Shown in pieces: positions 36,999 through 46,416 of a stretch of DNA of 64,000 nucleotides. Below the pieces are notes generated by a model that saw nothing but the letters and a program-made list of their open reading frames with translations, was not told the origin of the DNA and made no database searches. The position numbers were made by a program, and so were the translations under genes. Origin of the DNA: UBA10646 sp046296295 (lineage in GTDB: Bacteria; Bacteroidota; Bacteroidia; Chitinophagales; Chitinophagaceae); contig JBKBLG010000002.1 of the NCBI GenBank assembly GCA_046296295.1, positions 186,001 to 250,000 of the forward strand, written 5' to 3'. The number at the start of each line of letters is the position of its first letter. Position 1 is the stretch's first letter.

Positions 36999-38438
36999 TT
37001 ATTTTAACTTTTCTTCGAGCAAAGCGGTTACCAATTTCGGATCGGCTTGGCCTTTGCTACGTTTCTTAACTTCGCCAACAAATAAGCCAATCAAGCCTTT
37101 TTTACCCTTTTTGTACTCGGCTACTTTATCGGGCATATCGGCCAGTACATCGTGTACCCACTGTGCAAGTACATCGGTATTTTTTTCTTGTATCAATTGT
37201 AATGCTGTTACAGCCTCATCGACCGATATCGTAGCATGAGTGCATAGATACGGGAATAATTTGGTTGCTGCTGTGCTAAAACTCACAGTATCGTTAACAA
37301 CAATAGCAATAATAGCTGCTAAGCGTTGGGGTGTAACGGCTATATCGGTAATAGCCATGTTGTGCTCGTTCACATATTGCTTCACCGGACCATTCAACCA
37401 GTTAGCAGCTGCTTTCACATGTGGTGTATGTTCTAGCAAGGCTTCAAAATAGTCGGCTGTAGGCTTATCGGTAATAAGTTGTTGTGCATCGTACTCGCTT
37501 AAACCGAGTGCTACATAGCGTTCGTACAATGCTTCGGGTAATGCCGGCAGGCTAGTGCTTACCTCTTGAATAATAGCATCTGTGATAATGAATGGAGCCA
37601 CATCGGGGTCGGGAAAATACCTATAATCGTTAGCTTCTTCTTTATCTCTGATTGCAAAAGTTGTATCAGTAGCAGCATCGAAACTGCGGGTTTGTTGTAT
37701 GATACGTTCACCTTGCAATTGCAAGTGAATCATGCGTTCTGTTTCGTATTCAATCGCTTTTTTTACATTACGAATGCTGTTTAAGTTCTTTACTTCTACT
37801 TTGGTGCCTAACGTGGTAGTACCTTTAAGGCGTATAGAAATATTAGCATCGCAACGTAAGCTACCTTCTTCCATATTACCATCGCATACATTAAGCCAAC
37901 GTACTAATCGGCGTAATTCGGTTAAAAATGCGGCGGCATCGTCGGCACTGGTAATGGCTGGTTCTGTTACAATTTCTACCAACGGAGTACCCGCCCGATT
38001 GTAATCGATACAAGAAGCATCATCGTATTTATCGTGTATGCTTTTGCCGGCATCTTCTTCTATATGAATGCGGTTTAATGGTATGCGTTTGAGCGTACCA
38101 TTTACCGTAAGGGTTATATAACCACCTACACCTATAGGTGTGGTATGTTGCGATACCTGATAGCCTTTCGGCAAATCGGGATACATGTAATTTTTTCTGG
38201 CGAAGTAGTTATAACGCTGAATTTGGCAATGTGTAGCCAAACAAAGTTGTAGGGCTAATGCAACTGCGGCCTCATTTAAATAAGGCAATGTACCCGGATG
38301 TGCCAGTGTAACAGCACTTACTTGCGTGTTAGGCTCGGCACCATACGCAATGGTATCGCCACAAAACAGCTTGGTGATGGTACGTAATTGTGCATGTACT
38401 TCTAAGCCAATAACTACTTCAAAATCGCTTGCTTGCAT
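36999..38438 (-). CDS. gatB: Aspartyl/glutamyl-tRNA amidotransferase subunit B
   Basis: About 479 residues. It transfers amide nitrogen to Glu-tRNA-Gln or Asp-tRNA-Asn together with GatA and GatC, neither of which is in the window. The start FEVVIGLEVHAQL, DLPKGYQVSQ, GSLRCDANISIR and EANDYRYFPDPD are all signatures of the family. The C-terminal YqeY-like domain has GKKGLIGLFVGEVKKRSKG. I prefer the ATG at 38438 over 38453. A 14-mer copy (38099-38112) is read as LTVNG inside the catalytic cradle, in a normally variable turn. Confidence 0.95.
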   Translation of the reverse strand: MQASDFEVVIGLEVHAQLRTITKLFCGDTIAYGAEPNTQVSAVTLAHPGTLPYLNEAAVALALQLCLATHCQIQRYNYFARKNYMYPDLPKGYQVSQHTTPIGVGGYITLTVNGTLKRIPLNRIHIEEDAGKSIHDKYDDASCIDYNRAGTPLVEIVTEPAITSADDAAAFLTELRRLVRWLNVCDGNMEEGSLRCDANISIRLKGTTTLGTKVEVKNLNSIRNVKKAIEYETERMIHLQLQGERIIQQTRSFDAATDTTFAIRDKEEANDYRYFPDPDVAPFIITDAIIQEVSTSLPALPEALYERYVALGLSEYDAQQLITDKPTADYFEALLEHTPHVKAAANWLNGPVKQYVNEHNMAITDIAVTPQRLAAIIAIVVNDTVSFSTAATKLFPYLCTHATISVDEAVTALQLIQEKNTDVLAQWVHDVLADMPDKVAEYKKGKKGLIGLFVGEVKKRSKGQADPKLVTALLEEKLK

Positions 38439-38468
38439 CGTGCAAAGATGCAAAGATTAGCAGTATTA

Positions 38469-38482
38469 CCTTACGGTAAATG
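38469..38482 (-). repeat. Dispersed 14-mer copy (CCTTACGGTAAATG)
   Basis: Exact copy 30 bp upstream of gatB, in the divergent gap before the aldo/keto reductase. Confidence 0.8.
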
Positions 38483-38584
38483 CATTGACTATTTGTAACT
38501 ACCTATTACCAATTGGGGCATGCCTAAACCTATGGTTTCGGTTGGTTGTTGTCGTGTATCTTCACCAAATAAATTTATTGAAGC

Positions 38585-39574
38585 ATGGAATACCGTTATA
38601 TGGGACGCACTGGCTTGCAGCTAAGTGTGTTGAGCTTTGGCAGTTGGGTAAGCTTTCACAAACAAATTGATGATGGCATTGCCGATACCCTTATGAGTAT
38701 TGCTTATGAGCATGGCATTAACTTTTTTGACAATGCCGAAGTGTATGCCTTGGGCAAAAGCGAAGAAATGATGGGGCGTGTTTTAAAAGCAAAGCAATGG
38801 GATAGAACCAGCTACACCGTTAGCAGTAAAGTTTTTTTTGGCTGGCGTGGTAAAGAGAATAAACCGAACCAACATGGCTTAAGCCGTAAGCATATTGTTG
38901 AGGCCTGCAACGAAGCCATGCAACGCTTACAGGTAGATTATTTGGATTTATACTTTTGCCATAGGCCCGATAAAAAAGTGCCTATTGAAGAAGTGGTGAT
39001 TACCATGAACCATTTGATGCAACAAGGCAAAATTTTGTATTGGGGTACCAGCGAATGGAGTGGTGTTGAAATTATGGAGGCGCATCGTGTAGCGAGAGAT
39101 TATCGCTTGGTAGGGCCTGCAATGGAACAACCGCAATACAACCTTTTTGAGCGTAACAAATTAGAAAATGAATACTTGGAAGTATTTAAAAATGTAGGAT
39201 TAGGTACTACCATATGGAGCCCTTTGGCATCGGGCTTGCTAACGGGTAAGTATAACAATGGTATCCCTGAAGGTAGCCGCTTGGCGTTAGAGGGTTTCGA
39301 TTGGTTGAAAGATAGACTTTATGCTGCTGAAAAGCTTCAGAAAGTTCAAGCACTTGCTGCTTTTGCACAAGAATTAGGTGTTAGTTTGGCCGCTTTGAGT
39401 ATTGCCTGGACAGTGAAAAATCCGAATGTTACAACTGCTATTTTAGGAGCTACCAAAGTAGAACAACTACACGATAATTTGAAAGCGTTAGAAGCCTTGC
39501 CATTATTAACACCAGAAGTAATGACAAAGATTGATAGCATTATGGGTACAAAACCAGTACTACCTGATTTTTAA
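38585..39574 (+). CDS. Aldo/keto reductase (Kv-beta-like)
   Basis: 329 residues, a TIM-barrel NADPH-dependent reductase. The tetrad can be placed: Asp and Tyr in INFFDNAEVYALG, Lys in VSSKVFFG, and His in LYFCHRPD. The cofactor loops SPLASGLLTGKY and AILGATKVEQL are typical of the group related to the beta subunit of voltage-gated potassium channels and YghZ. It is probably a detoxifying reductase of small carbonyl compounds. It is monocistronic and ends at a strong bidirectional terminator. Confidence 0.92.
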   Translation: MEYRYMGRTGLQLSVLSFGSWVSFHKQIDDGIADTLMSIAYEHGINFFDNAEVYALGKSEEMMGRVLKAKQWDRTSYTVSSKVFFGWRGKENKPNQHGLSRKHIVEACNEAMQRLQVDYLDLYFCHRPDKKVPIEEVVITMNHLMQQGKILYWGTSEWSGVEIMEAHRVARDYRLVGPAMEQPQYNLFERNKLENEYLEVFKNVGLGTTIWSPLASGLLTGKYNNGIPEGSRLALEGFDWLKDRLYAAEKLQKVQALAAFAQELGVSLAALSIAWTVKNPNVTTAILGATKVEQLHDNLKALEALPLLTPEVMTKIDSIMGTKPVLPDF

Positions 39575-39575
39575 A

Positions 39576-39589
39576 CATTTACCGTAAGG
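39576..39589 (+). repeat. Dispersed 14-mer copy (CATTTACCGTAAGG)
   Basis: Exact copy beginning 1 bp after the aldo/keto reductase stop, just before the terminator. Confidence 0.8.
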
Positions 39590-39600
39590 TACATTATATA

Positions 39601-39634
39601 AAAAAGCCCGTTAGTAGATACTAACAGGCTTTTT
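39601..39634. terminator. Bidirectional terminator between convergent genes
   Basis: AAAAAGCC-GTTAGTA pairs with TACTAAC-GGCTTTTT around a 2-nt loop with one mismatch. A and T runs on both sides make it work in both directions. Confidence 0.85.
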
Positions 39635-39698
39635 TTGTTACATCAACAAACTTTATATATAATAGAAAACCAGCCTTAGGGTTTAGGGTGTTGGGGTT

Positions 39699-40688
39699 TT
39701 ATAAGTTCGCTTTTTTGATGCGCTTAGGATAATTCATGGTAATAGTTTGAGGCGTACCGTTACGAACAATTGAAAATGTAACAGCTTCGCCGGGTTCAAC
39801 ATCTTCAAGTGCTTCCATTAAATCATCTACACTGCTTACTTTTTTGCCATTCACGTTGTTCACCAAATCGCCTTTTTGTAATCCGGCTTTGGCGGCTGCG
39901 CCTTCGGCATCAACACCAATTAACTTAACACCACTGTTATCGGGTGTATCTTCAATTTCAACGCCAAGTTTTGGCTTACGGTTAAAGTAAAAAGGAGCAG
40001 CCGGGCGGCGTGGACCTTCGGGACCAAACATATCGATGGTTTCGATATCGCTAGGTTGTAAGCCCATTAACACATCGGGCATTTCAAATACACCTTCTGG
40101 AGTTGTGAAAGAGAAAGCATTCACTTGCTTTGATTTCTGCAACTTAACTTTAACTTTCTTTTCCTTGCCATCGCGTGTGTACTTCACGCTTACTTCATCG
40201 CCCTCTTTATGTTTATTAAGGATAGCAATGATATCGTCGCCGGAAGCAACTGAGGTATCGTTTAAGCTCAGTAGAATATCACCTTCTTTTAATCCGGCTT
40301 TTTGTGCAGCACTACTATCTGCCACCTCTTTGATGAGTACACCTTTCTCAGCTTTTTCGGTAACAATACCTAAGCGTGGCTTATTGTTACGTACTGTAAT
40401 ATTCATACTGCGTTGTTGCCCCCAGCCTATTGGTGCTTTCGGGCGGCGTGGCATGGTAATAACACGTGCATTACCATCGGTGCGGCGAACCTCAATGTTT
40501 GAGCCTTTAAAATCTTCTACAGGCTTGCCATTGACGGTAATTTTATCGCCTTCTACTACAATTACCATTTTTTCACCTTTTTCGCTACCACGCTTGCGAA
40601 TAATGATGTTCTCTTCTTTTACCTCTTGGGCTATTACTGTACCAAGCGTACTTAGTAGCAAAGCGGTTGTTACAAATAATTTAGTCAT
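39699..40688 (-). CDS. Exported protein with two PDZ domains
   Basis: 329 residues with a signal peptide (LFVTTALLLSTLGTVIA). It has two PDZ domains, at about 105-180 (PRLGIVTEKAEKGVLIKEV, GLKEGDILLSLND) and about 235-320 (PKLGVEIEDT, AGLQKGDLVNNVNGKKV). There is no protease domain such as that of HtrA, so it is likely a periplasmic adaptor or binding protein. It also has a basic patch around PRRPKAP. It is monocistronic. Confidence 0.85.
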   Translation of the reverse strand: MTKLFVTTALLLSTLGTVIAQEVKEENIIIRKRGSEKGEKMVIVVEGDKITVNGKPVEDFKGSNIEVRRTDGNARVITMPRRPKAPIGWGQQRSMNITVRNNKPRLGIVTEKAEKGVLIKEVADSSAAQKAGLKEGDILLSLNDTSVASGDDIIAILNKHKEGDEVSVKYTRDGKEKKVKVKLQKSKQVNAFSFTTPEGVFEMPDVLMGLQPSDIETIDMFGPEGPRRPAAPFYFNRKPKLGVEIEDTPDNSGVKLIGVDAEGAAAKAGLQKGDLVNNVNGKKVSSVDDLMEALEDVEPGEAVTFSIVRNGTPQTITMNYPKRIKKANL

Positions 40689-40773
40689 GGGTTGAACGTT
40701 TTATCTACGAAAAGTTTAGTAGAACAAAACTAAGGGAAAATATCTAATTACGAAAACTTTCGGAAATGTTAAA

Positions 40774-42567
40774 TTAAACTTGTTCCTCATCGATAGCTGT
40801 ACGTATCATATATGATTTGGTAACAATACCGTTTATGATGTTATCGAGCCGTTCTGCTTGATCTTTTAGCATGCTTAGATAAGCCATTTGCGTATCGTCG
40901 AGCCCATCGGTATTGAAAAGTGTGAGTAGCGATTGTATATTGGCTAAAGGTGCTCGTACTACATGTGATTGGTCGAAACTTATTTGCCGTAAGGCCTCAT
41001 TCTGATGCTTTACTTTCAGGTAAGCTATTTTTTGATCGGTAATATCGGTAGCTATTATGGTTACACCTATAATTTGGCCTGTATTACTGCGAAGCGGTTG
41101 TAGAGAGTTGCGGAACCAGTGTGTTTTATCGTTCATGGCTACCTCGCTTTCAAATACAAAACCCTCGCCGGTATCCATTACTTTATTGATCATTGCGAGG
41201 TAATTTTGTACAACAGCCGGTTCAAAATAGTCGCTAATATTTTTGTTTAAAATGGTAATGGCTGCATCGTGTACAAAATCGGCAGCTTTTTGATTTACAA
41301 ATAGATAGTTGCCATCTCCATCCATCATAGCAACAATAGCATCGGAACTTTCAAGAATGCTACGATAACGCTCGTTGATTAATACTATTTCTTTTCCGGC
41401 TAGTATTTGCTCTGAAATATCTCTACAATTACTTAAAATGAAATGGTGGCCGCTGCTATCGGTTACTAGTTTAGTATCGCTTTCTAAAAAAACCCAATGA
41501 CCTGCTTTATGCCGCATGCGAAAATACTTAATATGCTGTTGCTCGCCTGTTTCAAGCACTTTGTTCAGCACATTTGATACCAATGTAACATCATCAGGAT
41601 GAATTAAATCAGTAAAAGCAGCCGCCTGTATTTCATCGGATACGTAACCAAGTACGGGCTTAACAGAAGGCGATACATACACGAGCCTTCCGCTAGTTTC
41701 GTGTAAGTACACAACATCTACCGAATTTTCTGCTAATAGCTTTAATAACAACTCTTTTTCTGCTCGTACTTTTTCGGCCTCTTTGTAATCTGAAATATCT
41801 CTGGCAACAGCAATCATATATGCTAATACGCCGTTATTATCGAGCATAGGCGTAATAGTAATTTCGTAATACTTGATGCCTCCATTTTTAGCTATAAATC
41901 TTGTGGTAATTTGATTTACTACTTCGCCACGCCTTAGTTTTTCATGTGCTTCAGCAGCCATTTTAGCTCTATCATCGGGGTGTACCAGATTATAAACACT
42001 GGTACCAATGAGCGCTTCTACCTTATAGCCCAAACTGTTCGTTACTGCTTCGTTCACATATAAGTAATAGCCATTAGCATCATGAATACTCACAATGTCT
42101 ATCACATAACTCGCCAAAGCTAACGGATGTTCTAAGATATCGGTTATACCACGGCTACGTGTGTACATGGCTGTAACATCGAATGCTACGCCCCTTACCA
42201 CTGCAATGATATCGCTAGGGCTGTGTGCTGTGCTATTGATTTCAGTAAAATAAAGTAACTCCAGCATTCGCAACGAGCCATCGGTATGTTTAACCCTACA
42301 TATACTTCTTTGAAGACCTTCCGATGCGATGGCATTTTTAAAATCGCTTTTAAGTTGGTCGTAATCGGCAGTATGCAATACTTGCCTCCACCACCATTCT
42401 CCCTTATTGAAAGCTTCGTAGGAACGACCTGTTACTGCCTCCATTTGAGCATCCCAATATAGTTCTTGATGCTGATTGCCTACCTTTATCGTCCACATAC
42501 CGGCTGTGTGCAGGTTAGCAAAACGGTAAATGAGTGAATCTTTTGATATTGCGGCGAAAGGATTCAA
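40774..42567 (-). CDS. Multi-PAS sensor protein with a phosphoacceptor helix but no ATPase domain
   Basis: 597 residues with four PAS/PAC modules in a row (about 10-135, 150-270, 280-395 and 400-520). Examples are HPDDRAKMAAEAHEKLRRGE, FRMRHKAGHWVFLESDTK and ATDITDQKIAYL. After the last PAS the protein enters a HisKA-like helix with FDQSHVVRAPLANIQSLL, where His535 matches the phosphoacceptor. It stops 62 residues later. The HATPase domain expected of a histidine kinase is absent, and no ORF for it lies downstream. It could be a partner or phosphotransfer protein, or a truncated kinase. No membrane helices are visible. Confidence 0.82.
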   Translation of the reverse strand: MNPFAAISKDSLIYRFANLHTAGMWTIKVGNQHQELYWDAQMEAVTGRSYEAFNKGEWWWRQVLHTADYDQLKSDFKNAIASEGLQRSICRVKHTDGSLRMLELLYFTEINSTAHSPSDIIAVVRGVAFDVTAMYTRSRGITDILEHPLALASYVIDIVSIHDANGYYLYVNEAVTNSLGYKVEALIGTSVYNLVHPDDRAKMAAEAHEKLRRGEVVNQITTRFIAKNGGIKYYEITITPMLDNNGVLAYMIAVARDISDYKEAEKVRAEKELLLKLLAENSVDVVYLHETSGRLVYVSPSVKPVLGYVSDEIQAAAFTDLIHPDDVTLVSNVLNKVLETGEQQHIKYFRMRHKAGHWVFLESDTKLVTDSSGHHFILSNCRDISEQILAGKEIVLINERYRSILESSDAIVAMMDGDGNYLFVNQKAADFVHDAAITILNKNISDYFEPAVVQNYLAMINKVMDTGEGFVFESEVAMNDKTHWFRNSLQPLRSNTGQIIGVTIIATDITDQKIAYLKVKHQNEALRQISFDQSHVVRAPLANIQSLLTLFNTDGLDDTQMAYLSMLKDQAERLDNIINGIVTKSYMIRTAIDEEQV

Positions 42568-42718
42568 ATTTTGTGCAGACTTTTTGTTTAAAAGAAGAAC
42601 AAAAATTGCAGAAATATGTTCGATTTAGATTAAGTATGCCTTAAAGCTGGCTTTTTTGAGCATAAATTAACCTAACAACTGCCTATTAAGTAGCTATTAA
42701 ATACGCTTTAAAAGGGCT

Positions 42719-44338
42719 CTACCAATCTTTCAGTTGACCACCAATATTAGATTTCTGGTTTAATTTTTTCTGAAGTTGTTGCTCTTGCTGGCGTAATTGC
42801 TCTAACATTTGTGCAGCAGCTTTTGCATCAAGTTTATTTTGTTGTGGCTGTTTTTTGGGCTGTTGCTGCTGTTGTTTGGGTGATTTTTTTTGTAATTGTT
42901 GTTGTAACCATGTGTAATTATCACGAGCATCGTTATCGGTTGGTACTAGTAATAAGCTTTGTTTAAAAGCGTTCGCAGCCGCTTCTAATTGTTGATTTGC
43001 AGCCAATGCCATGCCCAAATTATACCAAACGGCTGCTTTTTGTGCATTACTCTTGGCATACTGCAGTGCATGCTGATAGGCTGTAACAGCAGCCTTTGGT
43101 GTTTTAAGTTGCAGGTACGTATTTCCTAGATTAAACTGTGCTTCGGGCAAGGTACTATCTTGCTGTAGGGCCTGCAAATACTGTTGTTTTGCTTGTTCAA
43201 AATTACCCTTACGGTAAAAGTTATTACCTGTTTGAACCAATGTATTTTCTGCTTGCGCTATCACCCGATTCGATGCACCTAAAAGCATGATGCTAAGTAC
43301 TACCAACCGCGTTTGCTTTTGCCGTAAGGCCATACCCCATTGCAACCACCATGCTAATAACAAACCTATAATACTTATTAATACAAAAACTTGATATTGA
43401 TGCTCAAACCGATTGCCAACGCTGCCATTGAGCCACTTCTGTGGAATTTGTTGTAACGCATCTACCAAACCACGAGCATCGGCTTCGGGGTTAGTAAGCA
43501 TTTGGTACGCACCGCCGGTTGATTCGGCTATTTGCCGTAGGGCTGCTTCGTTTAACTTACTAACCACGGGCTGCCCATTGGCATCTATCATAGGTGCATT
43601 GGTGGCCGCATCAATAATGGTGCTACCTGTTTCAGTACCAATACCATAGCAAAAAACAACAGTGCCATGTGCTTTAAGTTGCTGTATTATACTTGTGAGA
43701 TTATCGTTGTGTGTTTCGCCATCGGTTACCAACACAATGGCTTTGTAGTTTTTCTCTTGTACGTTTAGTGCATTATCGGCTACACGTAGGGCGCTACTTA
43801 GCTGTGTGCCTTGCAAATTAACCATTTGCGTACTAAGACTGTTCACAAAAAGTTGTGCGGCAGCTACATCGGTAGTTAAAGGTATTTGTAGCATTGCTTC
43901 TCCGGCGAATACCACTAACCCAACACGATGATTGGTAAGGTGTGGTAAGGTGTTTTGTAATAACTGTTTGGCTTGTAGCAAACGGCTTGGTGTAACATCG
44001 GAACTAAGCATACTGCGGCTAACATCAATTGCCCAAACAACATCGATACCTTGCTTTTTGGCTCCCTGCTCGGCTACCCAACGGCCTGGTTGTGCTAACG
44101 CAATTACTGCACTAACAAAGGCAAGTAGTATGGCCATATGCTTTACCCACCAACGGGTAGCACTTGGTGTGGCTAGCAATGGTGCAATAAGTTGTGCATT
44201 ACCCAACTGTTGCTGTATACGCTTACGCCGCCGCCATTCTACATACATTACTAATACTAACAACGGTAGTAAAAAAAGTAACCATAACCAATATGGCTGC
44301 ACAAATGAAATAAATGATATGTATACACTAAAATGCAT
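42719..44338 (-). CDS. VWA-TPR fusion (BatB/BatC-like aerotolerance protein)
   Basis: About 540 residues. Two N-terminal membrane helices (WLWLLFLLPLLVLVMYV and MAILLAFVSAVIALA) precede a von Willebrand A domain with the MIDAS motif DVSRS at about residue 117 and VVLVTDGETHND-type strands. A third helix (VFVLISIIGLLLAWWLQW) leads to TPR repeats (about 375-490: NFYRKGNFEQAKQQYLQALQ, EAQFNLGNTYLQL) and a Gln/Lys-rich tail. This is the BatB plus BatC arrangement in one chain. The companion genes of a bat operon (MoxR, DUF58) are not adjacent. The start at 44338 (MHFSVYI) is preferred; the frame is open to 44365. Confidence 0.87.
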   Translation of the reverse strand: MHFSVYISFISFVQPYWLWLLFLLPLLVLVMYVEWRRRKRIQQQLGNAQLIAPLLATPSATRWWVKHMAILLAFVSAVIALAQPGRWVAEQGAKKQGIDVVWAIDVSRSMLSSDVTPSRLLQAKQLLQNTLPHLTNHRVGLVVFAGEAMLQIPLTTDVAAAQLFVNSLSTQMVNLQGTQLSSALRVADNALNVQEKNYKAIVLVTDGETHNDNLTSIIQQLKAHGTVVFCYGIGTETGSTIIDAATNAPMIDANGQPVVSKLNEAALRQIAESTGGAYQMLTNPEADARGLVDALQQIPQKWLNGSVGNRFEHQYQVFVLISIIGLLLAWWLQWGMALRQKQTRLVVLSIMLLGASNRVIAQAENTLVQTGNNFYRKGNFEQAKQQYLQALQQDSTLPEAQFNLGNTYLQLKTPKAAVTAYQHALQYAKSNAQKAAVWYNLGMALAANQQLEAAANAFKQSLLLVPTDNDARDNYTWLQQQLQKKSPKQQQQQPKKQPQQNKLDAKAAAQMLEQLRQQEQQLQKKLNQKSNIGGQLKDW

Positions 44339-44388
44339 GACTGCAAAGAACGGAACAACAACCAAGCCAAAGCTACCAACTTGCTTAA

Positions 44389-44425
44389 AATAATACCGCC
44401 GATGTAATTCATCGGCGGTATTATT
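44389..44425 (-). terminator. Terminator of the class D beta-lactamase gene
   Basis: A perfect 16-bp stem (AATAATACCGCCGATG and complement) with a 5-nt loop, 11 bp after the stop at 44437. Confidence 0.85.
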
Positions 44426-44436
44426 ATGATGCTTTG

Positions 44437-45258
44437 TTATTTTTTGCCTTCTTTGAAACCGAGGTGTCGTAAGAGTTCATCGAGCAGTTGGTTGCGTACT
44501 TCAGGCATATTCATGCCTTTTTCGCCTTCGATATTTAATACAAAAAAGTAAGGATGCCGATTTTCTTCTATCCAACCTAGCGCCCAGCCAATTTCTTTAC
44601 CCGAGGGTGCGGTGCCCCAGCCCGTTTTATAGGCTAGTTCGTAGTTGCTGTTCTGTTCTTGCAGCATCATTTGTTTTACGATTCGTTGCGGACGCTTATC
44701 CATTGGTAGTTGTTCGAAGTACAGGCGTTTTACAAGTCCTAACTGTTCGTCGGATGTAATTTTCAAACTATTATCGAGCCAAAAGCTATCAATAACACTA
44801 ATTTTTTTGTTGCCGTAAGCCAAGCTATCAAGCCAATATTGCATGGTATCTTTTCCGATTCTTCTTGCAACTTCTTGATAATAAGGCACTGCCGAATATT
44901 TGAAAGCTTCGGCCATGGTGAGGTCACGATTCCATTCGTGTGCAGTATCGCCACCTGGGTAGGTACGAATTACACCATCCCAATGAATAACGGTTTTATC
45001 ATCGGTTACACGGCCGGTTTTAATTGCAATAAGGCTGTTAACAATTTTAAAGGTACTGGCAGGTGTATAGGCACTGTCTTTAAATCGTGTAAGATTATAA
45101 ATCGTGAACTGCCCTTGTCCATTATCAAAAATACCGAACGTTCCAGTTACTTTATGTTTTGTAAAGAAACTGCCCAACGAATCGTCGACTGTTACATTGT
45201 TGGGCGTACAACCTGCTATTAAACTAATGGCAGCAAAGAGTATGAAAAAAAAACGCAT
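44437..45258 (-). CDS. Class D (OXA-type) beta-lactamase, lipoprotein
   Basis: 273 residues, the normal OXA length. The signal peptide ends in a lipobox (SLIAGC, Cys17). All four class D motifs are present and spaced correctly: STFK (Ser nucleophile and carbamylated Lys), SAV (SxV), YGN and KTG, the last in YKTGWGTAPSGKEIGW. The WLDNSLKI segment between them is also typical. It hydrolyses beta-lactams through a covalent Ser intermediate; which ones cannot be read from sequence. It is monocistronic, with no adjacent regulator and no mobile element, so it looks like a native chromosomal gene. Confidence 0.9.
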   Translation of the reverse strand: MRFFFILFAAISLIAGCTPNNVTVDDSLGSFFTKHKVTGTFGIFDNGQGQFTIYNLTRFKDSAYTPASTFKIVNSLIAIKTGRVTDDKTVIHWDGVIRTYPGGDTAHEWNRDLTMAEAFKYSAVPYYQEVARRIGKDTMQYWLDSLAYGNKKISVIDSFWLDNSLKITSDEQLGLVKRLYFEQLPMDKRPQRIVKQMMLQEQNSNYELAYKTGWGTAPSGKEIGWALGWIEENRHPYFFVLNIEGEKGMNMPEVRNQLLDELLRHLGFKEGKK

Positions 45259-45333
45259 GCAATAACTTTTTGTGCTTGCAAAGAAACAGTAATCGGGTCG
45301 ATAAAGTTTTGGTTGCGTTAAAAATTAGCATTG

Positions 45334-45377
45334 TACCTTACGGTAAATATTGAGCTGCTTTCGCATTTACCGTAAGG
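45334..45377. repeat. 44-bp paired 14-mer element, left copy
   Basis: A left arm CCTTACGGTAAAT(A), a 15-16-nt centre (ATTGAGCTGCTTTCG) and a right arm CATTTACCGTAAGG form a hairpin with a 13-bp stem. The same 44 bp recurs in the same orientation at 51655-51698 with only two differences. The two copies flank the accessory block 45378-51654. Confidence 0.9.
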
Positions 45378-45474
45378 CACTTAGCTCACACGAATAATAT
45401 TTCACTATATATCTTGAAGTATGTATGATTGCTTATAAATTTATTGATAGCACACCAATTGTACTGAACAATTT

Positions 45475-46329
45475 ATGAAACAAACATTCACTGATGTTAA
45501 TACTGGCGGCAAGTTTATTATGATAACTGAAGCCGACTGTTGGGAGCAGGTTTACTATCAACAAAAGAAAGGATTTTCGGCACATACCATTGCTTGGAAT
45601 AGAGGCGCTACAACAACTGTTTTTATTGACGAAGTACCGTTTGTTTTTAAAGCCAATACGATACTACCAATTATGCTGAATCAGTCATTTAGATTTGATG
45701 ATGCACAAGGCATTATAGCGTGGCAATTTGATAAGAATTTTTATTGCCTCGCTAACCACGATGCCGAAGTAGGCTGTTATGGCTTTTTATTTTTTGCGCC
45801 AATACCTACTATGTTCATTACACTCGACGATTCGGACACTAAAAAGGTAGAAGCCATTGCTTTACTTTTTGAAGAAGAGTTTCATAGCAGTGAAGAGATT
45901 AAAGGCGAAATGCTTAGAATGTTATTGGTACGCCTGATTATACAACTTACCCGAATAGCTAAAAAACAATATATTACAGTTGAGCCTCAGACTGAAAATT
46001 TTAATTTGATGCGACAATTCAATTTTTTGGTAGAACAGCATTTCAAGCAACAACATCAGGTGAAATTTTATGCCTCTTTATTACATAAGTCACCCAAAAC
46101 AATTGCCAATATCTTCACCTTATATAGCTCCAAAACACCGTTACAAATTATTCACGAACGCATTATTACAGAAGCAAACCGCTTACTGCTGTATACCAAT
46201 AAATCTATCAAAGAAATTGCCTACGATATTGGATTTTCAGACCCAACACATTTTAGTAAATTCTTTAAAAAACAAACGCAACAAAACCCGAGTGATTTTG
46301 TGCGCATTAAAAACCATCAAAGTATTTAA
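45475..46329 (+). CDS. AraC-family transcriptional regulator
   Basis: 284 residues. The N-terminal cupin-like sensing domain (about 1-150) has the HTIAWNRGATTTVFIDEVPFV region. The C-terminal AraC DNA-binding domain (about 190-280) has two helix-turn-helices: VKFYASLLHKSPKTIANIF and KEIAYDIGFSDPTHFSKFFKK, ending QNPSDFVRIKN. It opens the accessory block and precedes the YHS genes by 87 bp on the same strand, so it may control them. Confidence 0.9.
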   Translation: MKQTFTDVNTGGKFIMITEADCWEQVYYQQKKGFSAHTIAWNRGATTTVFIDEVPFVFKANTILPIMLNQSFRFDDAQGIIAWQFDKNFYCLANHDAEVGCYGFLFFAPIPTMFITLDDSDTKKVEAIALLFEEEFHSSEEIKGEMLRMLLVRLIIQLTRIAKKQYITVEPQTENFNLMRQFNFLVEQHFKQQHQVKFYASLLHKSPKTIANIFTLYSSKTPLQIIHERIITEANRLLLYTNKSIKEIAYDIGFSDPTHFSKFFKKQTQQNPSDFVRIKNHQSI

Positions 46330-46416
46330 TGCGTAAAAATACCATGCTTTAGGAAGTATTGCCATTGTAGTGGCTAAGCGGTAATGATAGGTTTGCAATT
46401 ATAAAATCGTCATTAC

